From Marchantia polymorpha subsp. ruderalis (Eukaryota; Streptophyta; Marchantiopsida; Marchantiales; Marchantiaceae), in NCBI GenBank assembly GCA_037833965.1, contig AP031356.1, positions 14,902,501 to 14,966,500 of the forward strand: DNA of 64,000 nucleotides, written 5' to 3'. The notes beneath the pieces were generated by a model that did no database searches, was not told the DNA's origin, and was given only the letters and a program-made list of their open reading frames with translations. This document shows positions 50,998 to 62,001 of the stretch, piece after piece. How positions within the stretch are numbered: the stretch's first letter is position 1; the number at the start of each line of letters is the position of its first letter. A program made the translations under genes and the position numbers.

Positions 50998-51381
50998 TTG
51001 GACTTATCAGATATGTGTCTTCAACTCTTCCTGTAGACGGATCTTCAGCGAGGGATAGACTCAGGCTATCTGTGCCTCTGCGCTTTTATAACAAGACGGG
51101 ACTTGTATCTGTGACTCCCGAGGGATAGAAGACTCGCTTACTACACTCTTGCCCCCACTCTGCGCTTTTCCAACAAGCCGGGAACTGAATCTGTGACTCT
51201 TGAGGGGGAGAAGACTAGCTTACTACACTCTTCTCCCCACTCTGCGCTTTTTCAACAAGACGGTAGCTGTAGATGTGGCTCTCGAGGTGTGGACGAGTCT
51301 CTTAATACACGCAGCTAATGCTGGCTAAATTAAAATCCAGCCACGAATAGAAAAAAAGCCCGTCTTGTTGGAAAAGACTCC
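50968..51381 (-). repeat. Right arm of inverted repeat (LBD promoter)
   Basis: A 414-bp arm, inverted relative to 48000-48430. It includes codons 1-10 of the LBD gene, its 5' leader, the TATA-like box and three subrepeats. The outer end reads GACTCCGGGCGAGCG; similarity to a third partial copy at 51645 extends slightly past the arm. Confidence 0.9.
51083..51090 (-). promoter_or_regulatory. TATA box of LBD gene
   Basis: TATAAAAG on the minus strand, about 86 bp upstream of the LBD start codon, and preserved in the left arm at 48291-48298. The tandem subrepeats lie directly upstream and may hold repeated regulatory sites. Confidence 0.6.
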
Positions 51382-51582
51382 GGGCGAGCGTGACATTCAG
51401 GACATCTGCCGTTCAAACTGTGTGTGCGTGTCCTGGAGACGAGAAAGTTCCTCTTCAAATCCTTGAGCCCTTCGTTCGGGCTCTACGCGGTCGCCGCGGA
51501 CAGTGACCGGGCCTGGCCTCGGTTACTGTCGGTTACCTCGATCCTAGCCGTCAGAGGAGGACGCGCGGCTCGACCGGCCCTT

Positions 51583-51640
51583 CCGAGTGTGCATGTGCCA
51601 TCTGGACGTAGATACGTCCAGATTTCACATGCACACTCGG
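51583..51640. repeat. 58-bp near-perfect palindrome
   Basis: CCGAGTGTGCATGTG and CACATGCACACTCGG form a 15-bp outer stem. After two unpaired positions, ATCTGGACGTA and TACGTCCAGAT form an 11-bp inner stem around a 2-nt centre. It lies midway between the right arm and a third partial copy of the arm. Confidence 0.85.
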
Positions 51641-51644
51641 TTGC

Positions 51645-51705
51645 CGCTCGCGTGGAGTCTTTTTCAACAAGACGAGAACTTTATCTGTGACTCTCGAGGG
51701 GTGGA
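51645..51705 (+). repeat. Third, partial copy of the arm subrepeat
   Basis: CGCTCGCGTGGAGTC, then TTTTTCAACAAGACGAGAAC and CTGTGACTCTCGAGGGGTGGA. This matches the outer end and one subrepeat of the arms, in the same orientation as the left arm. Together with the right arm it brackets the palindrome. Confidence 0.75.
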
Positions 51706-54382
51706 CGATATCCCAAGCAGAATACGTCGGTGCGCCTCCCGACCCCATGCATTGGGATGAGCGGCCGCTTCAAAACGAAAAACGTCTATATTTACCTCTC
51801 CGTCGTTTCCAGCAGGTGGATGCTGTTACATCTCGTGCGTAGGAAATACATCTCATCTATCGGTTGTTGCAGGCCATGGGTACTGAAATCGACGCTTTAT
51901 ACCTCCTTACACAAATTGCGCGTGCATGTTTGGCACTGCATTCATCGGTATCATGAATCCCAGAAAATAAGTCCGCATCTGTCATGATCATGAGTTTCTC
52001 TTATCTCCGCGACCCATTTCCCCCACGTGCGCTGGCGGATTCCGTTGAACTCCCACGAGTAATTGTCGGGTACTCCCTTGACTTTTTTTGGGACGACCGA
52101 GGTCGCATTTGTCGCAAGTGCAACCTGGATCGTAAATCGGGCTAAAATTTAGCCAGGCTAAATCTGGCTAGCAGGGTTGCCAAAATCTTGCCGACCGAGT
52201 TTGCTGGAATTGTGACAAATTTTTTTCTTAAATTCTGGCAATTTTGGCGTTTACATTAATTGTAGAGAGGTTTGCTATAATAGTTTCAGGGTTTTTATTG
52301 ACATTAATTTACGATTTTAAATAGCGAGCAAGATACGCAAATTGTCTTCAGAAATGAAATAACGGTTTTACAAGTGAGTCTCATAAGCAAATAAAAAATA
52401 ACTTATACCATGTCCATCACAAGATGAAAAATGTCCAGGTAAATATGCCATTATTTGTTCTCTGTCAAGCAAAAAAAATATTTTCTTAGGGATCTTCGCT
52501 CGTAAGATGACCTTGTATAGCTAAGAAAAATTCTGAAATTCAAACTTTTTGAAACAACTTGATCGATACGTACATTGTTGGTAACATGAACTTGGGGAGT
52601 CTGTCATCTTTGAAATAGATTCTATGATGTCAACGGACGCTCCACTTTTATTTCCTCCTGGGCAGGTAGGTTTATGGCCTCGTGAGACTTCTGGCTATGG
52701 CACTGTCCTTCTTCTCTTTAGTTCTAATTGCCCAATCTGTACTATTTAATTTCTCCTGTAAACCTTTGAAATATCGATATGTTTCATGTGGCAATTGTGA
52801 GCCATGTGACTGATGATCAAATAGTTATTAAACCACCCTGTGTTTCTCTCCATCTGTAGCTAGCTATGGCCGCATAACGAAGAGCAAATGAAGTGGACAA
52901 GAAAGTGGATCTCAAATGTTGTTGTCAAAAAACCATCGCTCGAGTTGTGTGTCATTCTGACCTCTAAGTATCTTGGCCGCTACAGTTTCTTCTTGGTAAA
53001 ACTCAACTCTTTTTATTTCTTGTCCAACTGCATCTCACTATAGACACATACCTGACAACTAGATACATGTCCTTAAGGATCTCTTAGGTCATAAGGCTGC
53101 GAAGTCTTATATTGCCCTCTTTAGAATTTGTGCTTGTTGACGAATTGCCATGTTGAGCCCTAGTCAAGCTTTCGCATAGAGAAGTTCATTGTCTTGTTTT
53201 TTGTGTTCACTTGCTTTTTGCAATTGAACAGATATATATAAGGTATAATACATCGTCTAGCGACCAAACATTCCGTTTTAGAACTGGAAACTGCAATGAA
53301 AGCTATCTATAAGGCAGTGAGTGTAATGAAACTCAGAGGATATGAACGTTCAATTGACATATTTTGGTCCTCACTTTTTTAGACTGTATCCATTCTACTG
53401 TATTTATACTAATCACCAGCTTCTACATCAGTTTCAAATGCAGATGCAAGAAACGAGAAAGAAAAGAACAAATGCAGAAGAGGCCGTTACAAGAGGGGGC
53501 ACCACCTATGGACCCCAACAACATGTAGGTCACTTTTACTTTTTCTTTGCTACATGAGACGACCCCTCTCAACTATTCAGCAATTTTGTGCATAGTAGTT
53601 GCACCTAGTTGTAATTTAATTGGTCCTCTAAACTCCATGTCAAGACTGGCCTGATGGCAAGCCACTGCAAGCTGCACCAGGAGGAACTGTATGGACTACT
53701 CGAGGACTTGCTAACCTCTAGTTTAGAAGCAAATTTGTTAACTTCTGAGAATATGCTCCTTATTCCATAAAGTTGTTATGATTTGACTTCTATTTCTGTA
53801 CTCATTTTCAACATATAATATTATGATATATGTTATAATATTACTATATTCTTGCGGGATGAAACGATGCAAATCAATCAGTTGTGCAGTCCCCAGCGTC
53901 GCTTATGAGATAGTGGATGTTCATAAAAATAAATGACTGTTAGGAAGTTAATCAAGTGTTGTATTCGCGCAGGGACACGACTAATCACGGAGTGAAAAGA
54001 AGACATAGTGAACCGGAAGGTTGACATTGTAGTTCTCTTTATGTTTATATGGAACTAGGACCTTCAGGCAATCAGATCGAAGAGAATGTGAAGAGCAATA
54101 TAAATCTGCCTGTCTATTATCCAAGATTATTCACGGTCATAATCATGGTTCCTAACACTTCAGTCTAGCAATTAGTCAACCTCATATCATACAGACGTAT
54201 GTGGCAATCCTGAAGTCGCATTTTTTGTTTCTGCTCAGTAAGAATTAGACATCTCAATTCAGGAGAGGTACGTTTGATTTTTATTTAATGAGATAGATAA
54301 GAAAGATTGAATGCCCCTTCGAGCATTACATCAGTTGGATTCAGAAACTGTATGGTATCATACTTTGGGTTTCTTGTTGCAG
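51706..54382. other. Host DNA without a supported gene
   Basis: AT-rich, unique-looking sequence. A short inverted repeat GGCTAAAATTTAGCC is at 52140-52154. A TATATATAAGGTATAA stretch near 53230 and a donor-like GAG|GTACGT at 54265-54273 are visible, but no frame with recognisable protein similarity. Exons with introns could be hidden here; I cannot resolve any. Confidence 0.4.
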
Positions 54383-54743
54383 AGCAAACCTTTGTTGGGA
54401 AATCTCGATGGGCTACAAGGGTCGCAAGCCTAGCAAGCCGAAGTCTCCCCCTACTCAATCTCCCGATTGTAACCCACCTGCAGCTAAATCTTCCCCTCCT
54501 ACTGTTGTCGTGAAATCTCCCCCTCCCCCTTCCCCTTTCTACTCACCTCAGACGCCACCACCTCCGGCTAAATTGCCACCTCTTCCCGTGGTTGTGAAGT
54601 CCCCTCCTCCACCTGCGAAATCACCTGCTCCTCCCGTTGTGGCTAAATCACCACCACCTCCGGCAAAATCTCCTCCTCCTCCAGTGGTGGTCAATTCCCC
54701 TCCACCCCCCATGAAGTCTCCCACACCGCCATATACGTATTAG
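54383..54743 (+). CDS. Extensin-like proline-rich protein, probable last exon or fragment
   Basis: Open from an ATG at 54408 for 111 residues. The sequence consists largely of SPPPP and VVVKSPPPPAKSP repeats with YSP and a final PPYTY, as in extensins and related hydroxyproline-rich cell-wall glycoproteins. No signal peptide is encoded, although these proteins are secreted. A good acceptor (TTTCTTGTTGCAG) ends at 54382 and a donor-like GAG|GTACGT lies 115 bp before it. The frame may therefore be the last exon of a gene whose first exon I could not identify, or a remnant. It is short for an extensin. Confidence 0.5.
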
Positions 54744-56514
54744 ATCGGACTTGCTTTCGCGGGCTGTAAGCTGTTATCAAGACAACAGTTGTTGATGCTC
54801 CCAATGCCTCTTGAGGTTGCCAACATTAAGGAGAATATCATACCAGGACTTATTTTATCAGCATATATACGAGCTCTGCTGTGCGTTTGCAGAATGTAGG
54901 GAAGTATTAAATTCACTTTGCTTCGAGCGTGACTACGTTCCTGGCGAAGTCCAATTTTCGATGCTGTTATGCAAAATTGTTGAGCTCCTCACAGGATTGT
55001 AGAGGCGTTATCATAGGCAGATTCGTCGTTTAGTCTGCATATGATTCCGAAGAGTGAATGAGAACGTAAATTGTGCTCACGTTTTCATTATCTAACCAAG
55101 TTCTGTATACAAACTCTAATATGTTTTAATTTTCAAATATTCTTACCAGCTTCTTAAAACCGAAGTAAACGGCGTGCTTTTACACTAAATGTCATCTGAT
55201 TCAGCAGATACGCACATTCGAGTCTGCAATTTTATGTTGTCTTTCATCATCGTGGAGAATCAGTCTATCCTAGCCCAATTTAAAATAACATAAAGTTCTC
55301 TCGTCAAGAGCAAGGAATCAATCTGCAGCCCATCATGTTACAGTATGTGTTTGTTTAGCAACATGTATTCCCAAGTTACAGTCAAATCTACCTACATGTT
55401 TTCTCTAATATCTGTTTTTTTCACTTTTTCCCTGCTTCTAAATGTATCTCCTAAAGCTTCATACTGCAAATCTTATTCCTACCTATTAGAACACACTTAT
55501 AGATGAAAATATAAAAGACACGCTAGTGATATTGAGATAATGATAGACATTTTTTATTCAAGTATTAATACTTGAGTACAAGAAAATACTAAATATCAAG
55601 TTATTTAACTTCTAAATGGTGTTTTTATGTCAATGAGGAAATTTTTTAAATTTCTTTTCAGTTAATTATAATCCAATTGGAATTTAAACAATACGTTTTA
55701 TCATTACAATGTTGATCAAAACGCATCAATAGACAAAATCATACATTTACAATACATTTTGAATATCACTTGAATTTTCAAACAAGTTGAGTAAAAAAAT
55801 ATTTGTCATGTACATATATGTAGTGATTAGTTAGTATTGGATTAGAGTTAACTCTAGTTAGTTAAGATAACCTTAGATTAGTGTTCAATTAGAGAGCATA
55901 GCCGTGTGATGACTTGAGTAACTTTCATTTCTTAGAGTTTAGACTTCAGTCGTTGGGAGTAAATCTGCTATTGTGTCCCCTTAAAATCTACTTGGATTTT
56001 ACTAGAGTGTGCTCGGTTCGACTTTATGTAAGATTTGTGCTTTATGCTACTGAGGATTGCACAAAGCTTTCCATCCATTGTGATATATCCATGTATGTGT
56101 ATACTTTTGTTCCATGTATATGTGTTACTGTGAGTAACGCATGTCAACAGTGTACATCATATAACAGTATATATTCTAAAAAAAAATTTCCAAAATTTTC
56201 AAAATGAAATGAATTATATAAGAATTAATGAATTGAATTTTTTTCAGCACTCAGTTTTAAACTTTCTTCTTTTGATGAATGTGTTATGTTGAATTTTTTC
56301 CGAAATTTGTAAAATAATCTGCTTTTTCTTTTTAATCGAGAATAATAGTTTTCGGAATATTTTTTTTCTGAATTTGCTCTAAGATATGTGTAACAATGAG
56401 ACAAGCATAAAATATGATTATATCACATTTGATATTTTGAATTACAATAAATTTTCCATTCATTTTACTTAGAACATACGTCAAAAGATACAAAAGTTGA
56501 TTCCTTTGTATAAT
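54744..56514. other. AT-rich host DNA, no supported gene
   Basis: Strongly AT-rich with many A/T runs. The frames at 54811-55002 and 55914-56207 have no recognisable domain. I see no RNA gene. It ends at LTR D, whose left flank ATAAT (56510-56514) would be its target duplication. Confidence 0.5.
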
Positions 56515-56931
56515 TGTAATAACCCACTAAAGGCTAAAACTGCAATATAGTGGTAGAAAGGTCGAACCCACAGGGATAGAGGAACACACAGGGTACAAAG
56601 TGTCACGTTTAACAGACTATTGAGGAGTTTGAATTCTCAGGCGACTGTCACTCCCAGAAATACTGCAAGTGTCCACTTGGAGCGCACTCGGAGGTCGCAC
56701 AGTGCAGCGTAACACACACACACACACACACACCTGAAACTACAGAAACACAACCCAGAGATCCGTTAGGACCTCTACTCAAGATTTCAGGGGGGAAGTC
56801 TCTCGCGAGCGCACTCAGCGGAGCTGCGGGTAGTGACTTCCAACTCCGGCTTTTACAACACTTCCACTAGCTTGCTGCTAGCGTAGGAAACTCGGTTTGG
56901 ACTGCCTACTTCGGATCGAAGTCACTCATAC
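56515..56931 (-). mobile_element. LTR D, fragment (family 1)
   Basis: Minus-strand end of a family-1 LTR (TGTAATAACCCACTAAAGG in plus coordinates), covering the R/U5 end with the (CA)n tract. It is interrupted by LTR E within the stretch CGAAGTCACTCATAC. The remainder lies beyond the right edge of the window. Confidence 0.9.
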
Positions 56932-58201
56932 TGTAATAACCCACCAAAGGCTAAAACTGCAGTATGGTGGTAAAAAGATCGAACCCACAGGGACAGAGGC
57001 AACACACAGAGTAAAAGTGTCACGTTTAACAGACTTTTGTAGAGTTTGAATTCTAGGCGACTGTCACTCCCAGAAATACTGCAGTGCTCGACTCGGAGGC
57101 TCGACTCGGAGGAGGATCTCAACTCGGAGGATGCTCGGAGGATGCACGGTACAGCGTGGTCACTCAACACACACACACACACACACCTGAAACTGGCAAA
57201 AAGCACAACTCGGAGGTCGGTCAGGACCTCCGCTTCGGATTTCAGGAGGAAAGTGTCTCACAAGTTCACTCAGAGGTTCTGCAGGTAGTGCCTCCCACTC
57301 CGGCTTTTACTGCCCTTCCGCCAGGAACTAGCGGGGGTACCCGGACTGGACTTCCCACTTCGGAACGAAGCCTCTACATACGCCGTGGACGTCACCCTCG
57401 ACTATCACACCAAACGCAGGGAGTGCAGACCCGACTGAGAACTTACTGAAAACACGATCCAGTAACACACACACAACCTGAATTACAAACCAAGGTTTAC
57501 ACGAAGTAATGAAACTTCACATTGGCATTCAGGGGAAACTTCCCGTAGGAGTACAATCAGGATATGTCACTCGAAGGAGTAAGGGGGAACTGTTCAAGTA
57601 TCTAACTCGCAGCCGGCTCTGAGCATCAGAAATCACCCGCAGGTGCAGATCCGCACTACTCAAGTCTCTAACCGGGTACTAGCTCTGAACATTCAGCCGA
57701 AGGCCTTCAACTACAACATACGGTAACTTCGCTATGCTGCAGCTTCTCTACGTGGTGCCAGGACCAAAATGCACAAACACGCCAAGAAAGTGAGTTCCTG
57801 ATCTGCACTTCCGAAACTGGAAGAGTCCCAAGGCAAAACGCCTTGATCTACTTTATACCCTCAAAAGATCCTAACTAGCACTACGCTATCCTATCTACTA
57901 CTCGCAGCATCTGCGCGACACCAAACTACTCTACTGCACTCGGCTGATCCGGTGCTGCGCCTCCTGCGCGCCGGACTGCTCCGCTTACTGTCTCTACCTT
58001 GCCAGTCTTCTGACCGGCTGCGTAACCCCAGGCGTCGGAGCGCTGTGGTGACTTCCGACTGTAAGTGCGCCATAGTGTCGCGCGCACTCGACAAGAAGGT
58101 TTCTAATTTTCTCGCCACTCGCCGCCGACTCCGACTGTCACCCTCCGTCAATGCCGCCGCCCGAAGCTCGAACTCCCTGAGTGTGATCCTCTCTTGAGCT
58201 G
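56932..58201 (-). mobile_element. LTR E, fragment (family 2)
   Basis: A diverged LTR family: it begins TGTAATAACCCACCAAAGG and shows clear but patchy similarity to family 1. It includes a TATA box (TATAAAGTA on the minus strand, 57849-57857), the CAAGGC/GCCTTG hairpin (57829-57845) and the tail of the LTR protein frame. It is interrupted by LTR F of the same family; AGCTG at 58197-58201 is the likely target. CATAC before it is the probable target duplication in LTR D. Confidence 0.9.
57891..58201 (-). pseudogene. LTR-encoded protein, LTR E copy, C-terminal end
   Basis: Conserved tail of the LTR protein (ITLREFELRAAALTEGDSRS, then LGLRSRSEDWQGRD). It is cut by the insertion of LTR F; the rest of this copy lies outside the window. 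Fossil fragment. Confidence 0.8.
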
Positions 58202-59099
58202 TGTAATAACCCACCAAAGGCTAAAACTGCAGTATGGTGGTAAAAAGATCGAACCCACAGGGACAGAGGCAACACACAGAGTAAAAGTGTCACATTTAAC
58301 AGACTTTTGGTAGAGTTTGAATTCTAGGCGACTGTCACTCCCAGAAATACTGTAGTGCTCGACTCGGAGGCTCGACTCGGAGGAGGAACTCAACTCGGAG
58401 GATGCTCGGAGGATGCACGGTACAGCTTGGTCACTCAACACACACACACACACACACCTGAAACTGGCAAAAAGCACAACTCGGAGGTCGGTCAGGACCT
58501 CCGCTTCGGATTTCAGGAGGAAAGTGTCTCGCAAGTTCACTCAGAGGTTCTGCAGGAAGTGCCTCCCACTCCGGCTTTTACTGCCCTTCCGCCAGGAACT
58601 AGCGGGGGTACCCGGACTGGACTTCTCACTTCGGAACGAAGCCTCTACGTACGCCGTGGACGTCACCCTCGACTATCACACAAAACGCAGGGAGTGCAGA
58701 CCCGACTGAGAACTTACTGAAAACACGATCCAGTAACACACACACAACCTGAATTACAAACCAAGGTTTACACGAAGTAATGAAACTTCACATTGGCATT
58801 CAGGGGAAACTTCCCGTAGGAGTACAATCAGGATATGTCACTCGAAGGAGTAAGGGGGAACTGTTCAAGTCTCTAACTCGCAGCCGGCTCTGAGCATCAG
58901 AAATCACCCGCAGGTGCAGATCCGCACTACTCAAGTCTCTAACCGGGTGCGAGCTCTGAACATTCAGCCGAAGGCCTTCAACTACAACATACGGTAACTT
59001 CGCTATGCTGCAGCTTCTCTACGTGGTGCCAGGACCAAAATGCACAAACACGCCAAGAAAGTGAGTTCCTGATCTGCACTTCCGAAACTGGAAGAGTCC

Positions 59100-59128
59100 C
59101 AAGGCAAAACGCCTTGATCTACTTTATA
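59100..59128 (-). promoter_or_regulatory. TATA box and hairpin of LTR F
   Basis: TATAAAGTA on the minus strand (59120-59128), followed by CAAGGC-GTTTT-GCCTTG (59100-59116), the same layout as in family 1. Confidence 0.65.
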
Positions 59129-59161
59129 CTCTCAAAAGATCCTAACTAGCACTACGCTATC

Positions 59162-62001
59162 CTATCTACCACTCGCAGCATCTGCGCGAAACCAAACTAC
59201 TCTACTGCACTCGGCAGATCCGGTGCTGCGCCTCCTGCGCGCCGGACTGCTCCGCGTACTATCTCTACCCTGCCAGTCTTCCGACCGGCTGCGTAACCCC
59301 AGGCGTCGGAGCGCTGCAGTGACTTCCGACTGCAAGTGCGCCATAGTGTCGCGCGCACCCGACAGAAAAGTTTCTAATTTCCTTGCCACTCGCCGCCGAC
59401 TCCGACTGTCACCTTCCGTCAATGCCGCCGCCCGAAGCTCGAACTCCCGGAGTGTAACCCTCTCTTGAGCTGCCACCTCCCAATGGGTGTATCCGTTTAG
59501 ACAACGAGTCACCCGTGCCGCCAACTCTTCTCGTGCCCTGCAGCTGCTCTCCACCTCTGCCAGCTGCATTTCTAAATCCGCACGTTGTGCCCTCAAATCC
59601 GAGCACTCGGTTTGCAAGCTGCACAACAACTCCTCATCCTCCTTGCGGGCTCGTTGACTTTCCTCTAAGGCGCGCGTCTGGCGCGCAAGCTCGGCTGCTA
59701 GGACTTCGTTCTGTCTCCGCTCCTCCTGCAGTTCCGACTCGATCCTTGCCCGTATTAGTTCGGCCTCCGCCTGACTCTTCGTCGCCGCATCCTCCTTCTG
59801 CTGCTGCAAGGCTTGGTACAGCTTCTGGGTGACCGCCAGGTGTTGTCGGAGGGCGGTGTTCCTATCCACATATACTCCGCATCTAGAGGCCCACCTTGCC
59901 ACCTTGCTCCTCGTCCTTCGCCTGATTGTCTCCACATAAGACTGCGGTTTTAAGGCACTTCCGTATTTGGATGTCTTGCGATCCAGATATCGCAGGAGTG
60001 GAACTATCTGTTCGCACAGCACCCCTGTTGGCGTTTTCTGCACTGACTCCTCTTCTTGCTCTTCCGAGCTCGTATCATCCTCAGTCGCGAGGATTTCAGT
60101 CGCCACCGAATCCCTTGGCGACTCCCTGGAACTGTGGCGCGCAGCAGCTTCTGCTGCGACTGCTGCTCCACTGCCTGCTAAAATATCCAGGGCAGTGGGA
60201 GATCCCACTGCTTGAGCCCCTGTTCCGGCTCGATCTTCGGTTTGTGAAGGGGTCGACGCCGCAGTGACTTTTGTCGCTCTTGCACCGCCCGCTTCTGCTG
60301 CCTGTCCTTCCGGCACAATCTGCGCGGAAGGTGTCCTTGCTGAAGGTGCGTCCGCCGAAGGCGTCCGCACACTGGTCGTTGGCTCCATCCGTCTCGCAGT
60401 CGGCGAATCCGGCTGACTCTCTGTTGTCCGACTCGCAGTCGGCCGGCCAGCAGTTGTCCGACTGGGAGTCGGATACACCCTGCGCGTCTTGACTCCACTT
60501 GGCCTACTTGTTGGTGGCGTTCTTCCAGAAGTGCCTTCCGCCGAAGACGACCCTCTGAGGATTGTTGGCTCGTCAGCCAAACTCTCTCCCGCTTCCGGCC
60601 TGCTGTCCGGTTCAACGCGCCGTTCAGTTGGCCTTCCTTCCGTCTGTCGACTTTCAGTCATCCGACTCGCAGTCGGCCGGTCGTCAGTCCGTCCATCTCC
60701 TCCCGAAGGCCGTGGTGCCTTCTGTGCAGAGGTTTCTGCCGTCTTCCCTAGAACCTGAGTGATTATCTCTTCCTGTGTGAGATTCCGCCGGGTCGGAGTT
60801 CGCCTGGTCTCCTCAGTAACAGTTGGCATTCTGCGTGCCCTCTGTTTTGGTCGACTATGATGAGGGGGGTGGGCCGACCACGAGTCGGCGCAGCTGGTAC
60901 TTCCGGCTGCCTGTCCTCAGGTCTCTCATCCCACTTCCGCTTGCGCGGAATGCGCTCACTTCGACGTTCTTCTGCTGCTCTGGCTGGAGCCGGAGCCGGA
61001 GGCGTACTGGCAGGTTCCTCGTCCGGATCCGTGTCTACTTCGGCCTCCCTCGAATATCTACCTGGATAAGACCGGCTCAGCTGCGGAAACCGAGTTTTCT
61101 CAGCATTCGTCAAACATCCCATCGCCCGGTAAAACACGATTAAGTAAGGCGATAGATGATTGAGCGTTCCTCCCCTCTCTTCTTGCGCATGTTGGCGCGT
61201 CACCTTCCACAGAAGTCGTGCCCAATGCACCGGAGCTCCTGACAACACTAGCTCCACGAACTCTACCTGCCAACCATGCATGTAAGCGGTCTTGGTCGGC
61301 TGCAATATCTGCAGCAATGCTGTCGCGACATTTCTCCGCAATCGATCCTTGTAATCCCGAGTCCGGAAACCGTTCTTGGGATGTCTAGCCACCTTGAAGA
61401 GCTCATTGTAAGAGACTTCTTCCTCTTGGGACACTTTCACGCTGTCGGCCTCGAAGAGGAGATCCCCTTCCTCGCCGGCACACCTGCCCAACACCTGCGC
61501 CCAATTGCCAATTTCCCATCTCTCTGGGTGTGGGCGAAATCCGCGAGAAGGCTTGTGTCTCTCTTGCAGATACTCGCGCACCATCTCCGGACACGTCCAA
61601 TTCCACCCCCATAGGAGAAAATCGAGCTTCAACCTCAACAGCACATCTTGAAATGCGCGTAGACCGATCTGCGGCACCCTGAGTGGAGACACTCGCAGCT
61701 GGGGAACCTTCGACATTGCGTTGCCTGCACACACACAAACGTTCTCCCTTTCGCTCGCTCTCTCACAATCGCCACTGCGCGTCGGCCACTCAAGCACTGA
61801 CTGCTCACTCTCTCTGCGCTCGTTCAAGATCGCTACTCCAATTCTTTCAAGGTCCGCCAAGATCCTTGCGCAACTCGTCTCCGCACTCTCTACTCTCACT
61901 GCAGGTCGCTCCGCCCTTGCGCGTAATCTTGGAACTGGAAATCGCAAAGTCAAGAATGAGAGAATGAGACTGGAGCGCAGTCTTTTCTTCTCCGATTTCA
62001 A
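59162..62001 (-). pseudogene. LTR-encoded protein, LTR F copy (family 2)
   Basis: Counterpart of the family-1 LTR protein, in the same place upstream of the TATA box. Core: LRVPQIGLRAF, LDFLLWGWNWTC, PSRGFRPHPERW, WAQVLGRCAG, KNGFRTRDYKDRLRR, GGTLNHLSPYLIVFYR. The basic motif IPRKRKW follows, then a Pro/Thr/Arg-rich middle that does not align with family 1, an acidic run, a coiled coil and the tail TLREFELRAAAL to LGLRSRSEDWQGRD. It lies in two adjoining frames, about one break. Conservation of the core and tail against a diverged background suggests that this protein mattered to the element. Confidence 0.82.
60428..60676 (-). repeat. Family-2 palindromes in the LTR protein frame
   Basis: CCGACTCGCAGTCGG-type inverted repeats at 60428-60442, 60468-60482 (a variant) and 60662-60676, in the low-complexity middle of the frame. 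They have a different sequence from the GTGCAC-centred palindrome of family 1 but occupy the same region of the protein. Confidence 0.75.

Noticed and set aside
48000-51381. Inverted-repeat LBD unit as a proven Pack-MULE or other TIR transposon.
   Set aside because: The left flank was replaced by LTR C, so no target duplication can be tested, and no transposase or second copy is in the window.
51424-51690. 88-residue frame right of the LBD promoter.
   Set aside because: It runs through the 58-bp palindrome and the third arm copy, and is best explained as chance openness of repeat DNA.
52140-52154. GGCTAAAATTTAGCC palindrome as a regulatory site.
   Set aside because: Short inverted repeats of this kind are expected by chance in AT-rich DNA and nothing around it supports a function.
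54811-55002. 63-residue frame after the extensin-like exon.
   Set aside because: No similarity recognised, short, and not linked by plausible splice sites.
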